DNA of 60,185 bases from Pseudomonadota bacterium (lineage in GTDB: Bacteria > Pseudomonadota > Alphaproteobacteria > Rhizobiales > Pleomorphomonadaceae), in assembly GCA_023436885.1 (NCBI GenBank), contig JAEZHI010000008.1:1-60185 (forward strand), written 5' to 3'. The notes under the pieces were generated by a model, which was not told the origin of the DNA, ran no database searches, and saw only the letters and a list, made by a program, of their open reading frames with translations. A program made the position numbers and the translations under genes. This document shows, piece after piece, positions 58,374 through 60,185 of the stretch. Positions within the stretch are counted from its first letter, which is position 1, and the number at the start of each line of letters is the position of its first letter.

Positions 58374-59723
58374 ATGCGGTTCATGAGGTTCGGCCTCGCA
58401 ACGCGCTTCCTTGCCATCAGCGCCACGGCCGTGCTCGCCCTCTGGCTCGTCCTCATCGTCCTGTTCTACCGGAACGGCGATCTCACCGACGCGGCGACGC
58501 GCCTGCCCCCCGCCCAGCTGAGCGCCATGACCGAGCTTCTCGCCGCGACGCCCGCCGGTGAGAGGCCGCTGGCGCTCAGGGCGCTGCAATCCTCCCTGCT
58601 CTCGGTGTCGCTGGCGCCCGCCGCCACCGCCCTTGAGGCCGGCCAAGACGTCAGCGGAGAAGCGGAGTTCGCTGCCTATCGCAATCTCGCCGCCGGCCGC
58701 CTGCTGTCGGTCCGGCTCATGCCCCCGCCCGAAAAGCCGCTGCGCCTTCGCCCGATGCGCCGCTCGGCGCAGCCGCTGATCTTCGAAGTCGCGTTGAGCA
58801 ATGGCCCCGTGCTGGTCGTCGAGGCGCGCACGCCCTTTCTGGTGACCTTCTTCGGCCAGCCCGCCGGCGTCGCCGCCGGCCTCGTCGGCACGCTGTCCGC
58901 CCTGATCGCCTTCGTGCTGTTTCACCGCGAGGTTCGCCCGCTCACCCGCCTCGCCCAGGCGGTCGACGCCATCGATCCCTCGGGCGAGCCGGTGGCGTTG
59001 CCGGCCTTCCGGTCGACCACGCCGGAAATCCAGTCGCTGACCCGCGCCTTCGACCGGCTTCAGAACCGCCTCAGGCTGATGACGCGCTCGCGCATGGCGC
59101 TGATCGGCGGCATCCAGCACGACGTGCGCAGCTTTGCCACGCGCCTGCGCCTGCGCCTCGAGCGCCTGCCCGACCCGGAGGAGCGCGAGCGCGCCACCGC
59201 CGACATCACCGACATGATCAACCTGCTCGACAACGCCCTGCTCACCTCGCGCGCCGGGGTCGGGGCGCTGGAAGAGGAAATGCTCGATCTCGCCGAACTC
59301 ATACGCGGCGAGGTCGTCGATTTCAGGCAGTCGGGCCTGCCCGTCGACCTGGAGACTGCGCCGCCCGAAGGGCAAGCCTGGATCATCGCCGACCGCCTCG
59401 CGCTCCGCCGCGTCATCGGCAACCTCGTCGACAACGCCATCAAATACGGCAAGCGGGCGCATGTCGGCCTCACCGTCGCCGACGACTGGCTGAAGGTGGC
59501 GATCGAGGACGAGGGACCGGGCTTTTCCGCCGACGACGCCGACATGCTGCTCGAACCCTTCGTGCGGGCCGAACCGTCGCGGGCGCGCGCCACCGGCGGC
59601 GCCGGCCTCGGCCTCGCCGTCGCCCGCACACTGATCGAAGCCCAGGGCGGCGAGATCCGCCTCGGCAAGGGCGAGCGCGGCGGCCAGGTCACGCTGACGC
59701 TGCCACGCTTCCGGCCGGGCTGA
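58374..59723 (+). CDS. Sensor histidine kinase
   Basis: A 449-residue membrane kinase. Helix 1 is LAISATAVLALWLVLIVLFY, then a periplasmic domain of about 130 residues, helix 2 (GVAAGLVGTLSALIAFVLFH), and a HAMP linker (REVRPLTRLAQAVDAIDPSG). The H-box is IGGIQHDVRSFATRLRLRLE, with the phospho-His. The ATPase boxes are NLVDNAIKYG (N), IEDEGPGFS (G1) and GGAGLGLAVARTL (G2). Pairs with the response regulator one base upstream. The signal is unknown; the neighbouring export operon suggests envelope stress or a toxic compound. Confidence 0.94.
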   Translation: MRFMRFGLATRFLAISATAVLALWLVLIVLFYRNGDLTDAATRLPPAQLSAMTELLAATPAGERPLALRALQSSLLSVSLAPAATALEAGQDVSGEAEFAAYRNLAAGRLLSVRLMPPPEKPLRLRPMRRSAQPLIFEVALSNGPVLVVEARTPFLVTFFGQPAGVAAGLVGTLSALIAFVLFHREVRPLTRLAQAVDAIDPSGEPVALPAFRSTTPEIQSLTRAFDRLQNRLRLMTRSRMALIGGIQHDVRSFATRLRLRLERLPDPEERERATADITDMINLLDNALLTSRAGVGALEEEMLDLAELIRGEVVDFRQSGLPVDLETAPPEGQAWIIADRLALRRVIGNLVDNAIKYGKRAHVGLTVADDWLKVAIEDEGPGFSADDADMLLEPFVRAEPSRARATGGAGLGLAVARTLIEAQGGEIRLGKGERGGQVTLTLPRFRPG

Positions 59724-59740
59724 TCCGCCTGCCGCCACCG

Positions 59741-59860
59741 CTCTAGAGCACCCGCCGATCAGGTTGAATCAACCTGATCGAAAAGCGGCTGCTCCAGCAA
59801 ATGAATCTGGGAGCATTCGCCGACCAAATGTTTCAATTTGGTCGGCGAATGCTCTAGGGC
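59741..59860. repeat. CTCTAGAGC-bounded palindromic element with two long hairpins
   Basis: The element starts CTCTAGAGCA and ends GCTCTAGGGC. It contains a 23-bp near-palindrome with 9-bp arms GATCAGGTT/AACCTGATC (59757-59779) and a hairpin with perfect 19-bp arms (59811-59829 and 59836-59854, loop GTTTCA). It lies 18 bp after the kinase stop and may end that transcript. It shares its boundaries with elements at 5938-5975 and 6500-6600. Confidence 0.7.
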
Positions 59861-59955
59861 ATGCACGCATCTCCAACGGCCCATCGTTTGGCAGAGGTGG
59901 AGAGAGTGTCCATGTCTAAAGGGGGTATCTGATATCAGCCCCTCGCTCTATGCGG

Positions 59956-60069
59956 CCCGAGGTCATCCTCTGCCTGCGCAGAGGATGACAACGTGGTGGT
60001 GAGAGGAGCGCGAACCGATAACGCTCTGTTCCATATATAATTCTGTCATCCTCTGCGCAGGCAGAGGAT
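59956..60069. repeat. REP doublet, right unit interrupted by IS30
   Basis: Left unit 59956-59990 (stem TCCTCTGCCTGCGCAGAGGA), right unit 60043-60069 in inverted orientation (TGTCATCCTCTGCGCAGGCA then GAGGAT). The right unit stops at the IS30 terminal repeat; the final GACCTCGGG part expected from the left unit is missing. Confidence 0.8.
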
Positions 60070-60185
60070 GGATTCACGCTTGAAGCGCAACAGTGAGGAA
60101 GTCTTTGAATACCTCGGCGGGCGTCTTGTAGCCAAGGATCTTTCTGGGGCTGTCGTTGTATTGGCGCATGACGATCTCGACTCCG
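60070..60185 (-). mobile_element. IS30-family insertion sequence, 3' end (cut by window edge)
   Basis: The terminal inverted repeat is at 60070-60093 (GGATTCACGCTTGAAGCGCA and four more bases) and pairs with the one at 303-326 at 19 of 24 positions. It is the transposase-stop end of an element running off the right edge, in the same orientation as the copy at 1-326. Confidence 0.82.
60074..60185 (-). CDS. IS30-family transposase, C-terminal part
   Basis: About 36 residues: VEIVMRQYNDSPRKILGYKT followed by PAEVFKDFLTVALQA and the stop codon. This is the classic IS30 C-terminus (N-x-x-P-R-K-x-L-G-x-K-T-P-x-E-V-F), after the last catalytic acid of the DDE domain. The stop lies within the terminal repeat, as in other IS30 elements. 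The N-terminus lies beyond the right edge. Confidence 0.88.
   Translation of the reverse strand, partial: GVEIVMRQYNDSPRKILGYKTPAEVFKDFLTVALQA

Noticed and set aside
1..60185. A 60-kb composite transposon bounded by the two IS30 copies
   Set aside because: Both copies are cut by the window edges and are direct repeats. A contig broken at a repeated element explains this more simply, and much of the content is ordinary chromosomal genes.

Overview
The window is GC-rich chromosomal DNA of an alphaproteobacterium, most likely Hyphomicrobiales (Rhizobiales). This rests on gene content: an IalB-family protein, NodPQ-like sulfate activation, HxlR and DUF805 genes, and CTCTAGAGC-bounded palindromes. 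The species cannot be named from the sequence. Both ends fall inside same-orientation copies of an IS30-family insertion sequence, so the window is probably a whole contig broken at a repeat.

Layout. 0-2 kb: IS30 5' end, then an HxlR regulator divergent from an Old Yellow Enzyme reductase. 2.4-12.4 kb: a SEC-C protein, a large autotransporter, an IalB-like secreted protein, a TPR-sulfotransferase and a lipoprotein hydrolase, convergent with cysD-cysNC, which make the sulfotransferase donor PAPS. 12.6-16.8 kb: an Rrf2/flavoprotein/methyltransferase operon, a HigB/NadS-like toxin-antitoxin pair, an orphan ParD antitoxin with a truncated parE, and an AT-rich orphan gene. 16.9-26.6 kb: LysR with quinone oxidoreductase, a methyltransferase, a phage-like structural protein, two duplicated KTSC genes around a BLUF-like protein, a GH19-like lysin, two membrane-anchored unknowns and a DUF805 protein. 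27-32 kb: SDR, secreted hydrolase and a second HxlR, then a methyltransferase-like protein and a GIY-YIG protein.

32.5-43.4 kb is a head-and-packaging prophage module related to Bordetella phage BPP-1 (terS, terL, portal, Bbp19, scaffold, major capsid, Bbp16 cement). It ends at a strong terminator with no tail genes. Two cargo cassettes on the opposite strand (a membrane protein and BrnT/BrnA) sit between terL and the next phage gene, and each is followed by a short copy of the terL 3' end. 44-47.5 kb is an AT-richer accessory island: a decayed NmrA reductase, then an sce7726-type PD-(D/E)XK-like protein convergent with a three-gene operon of membrane protein, ImmA/IrrE metallopeptidase and T4-beta family protein. 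It is a candidate defence or stress system. 48-60 kb is signalling and envelope: SIS protein, FecR/CHASE2-GGDEF-EAL pair, SH3b protein, a HlyD/FtsX/ATPase export operon, and a divergent two-component system.

Two features run across the window. A 31-bp REP-like palindrome occurs about 28 times, mostly as inverted doublets, and both IS30 junctions lie in copies of it. A 19-bp dyad of the form AGATATA-N5-TATATCT lies next to both HxlR genes, the OYE gene, the SDR gene and the hydrolase gene, which suggests one HxlR-controlled redox regulon in two places.
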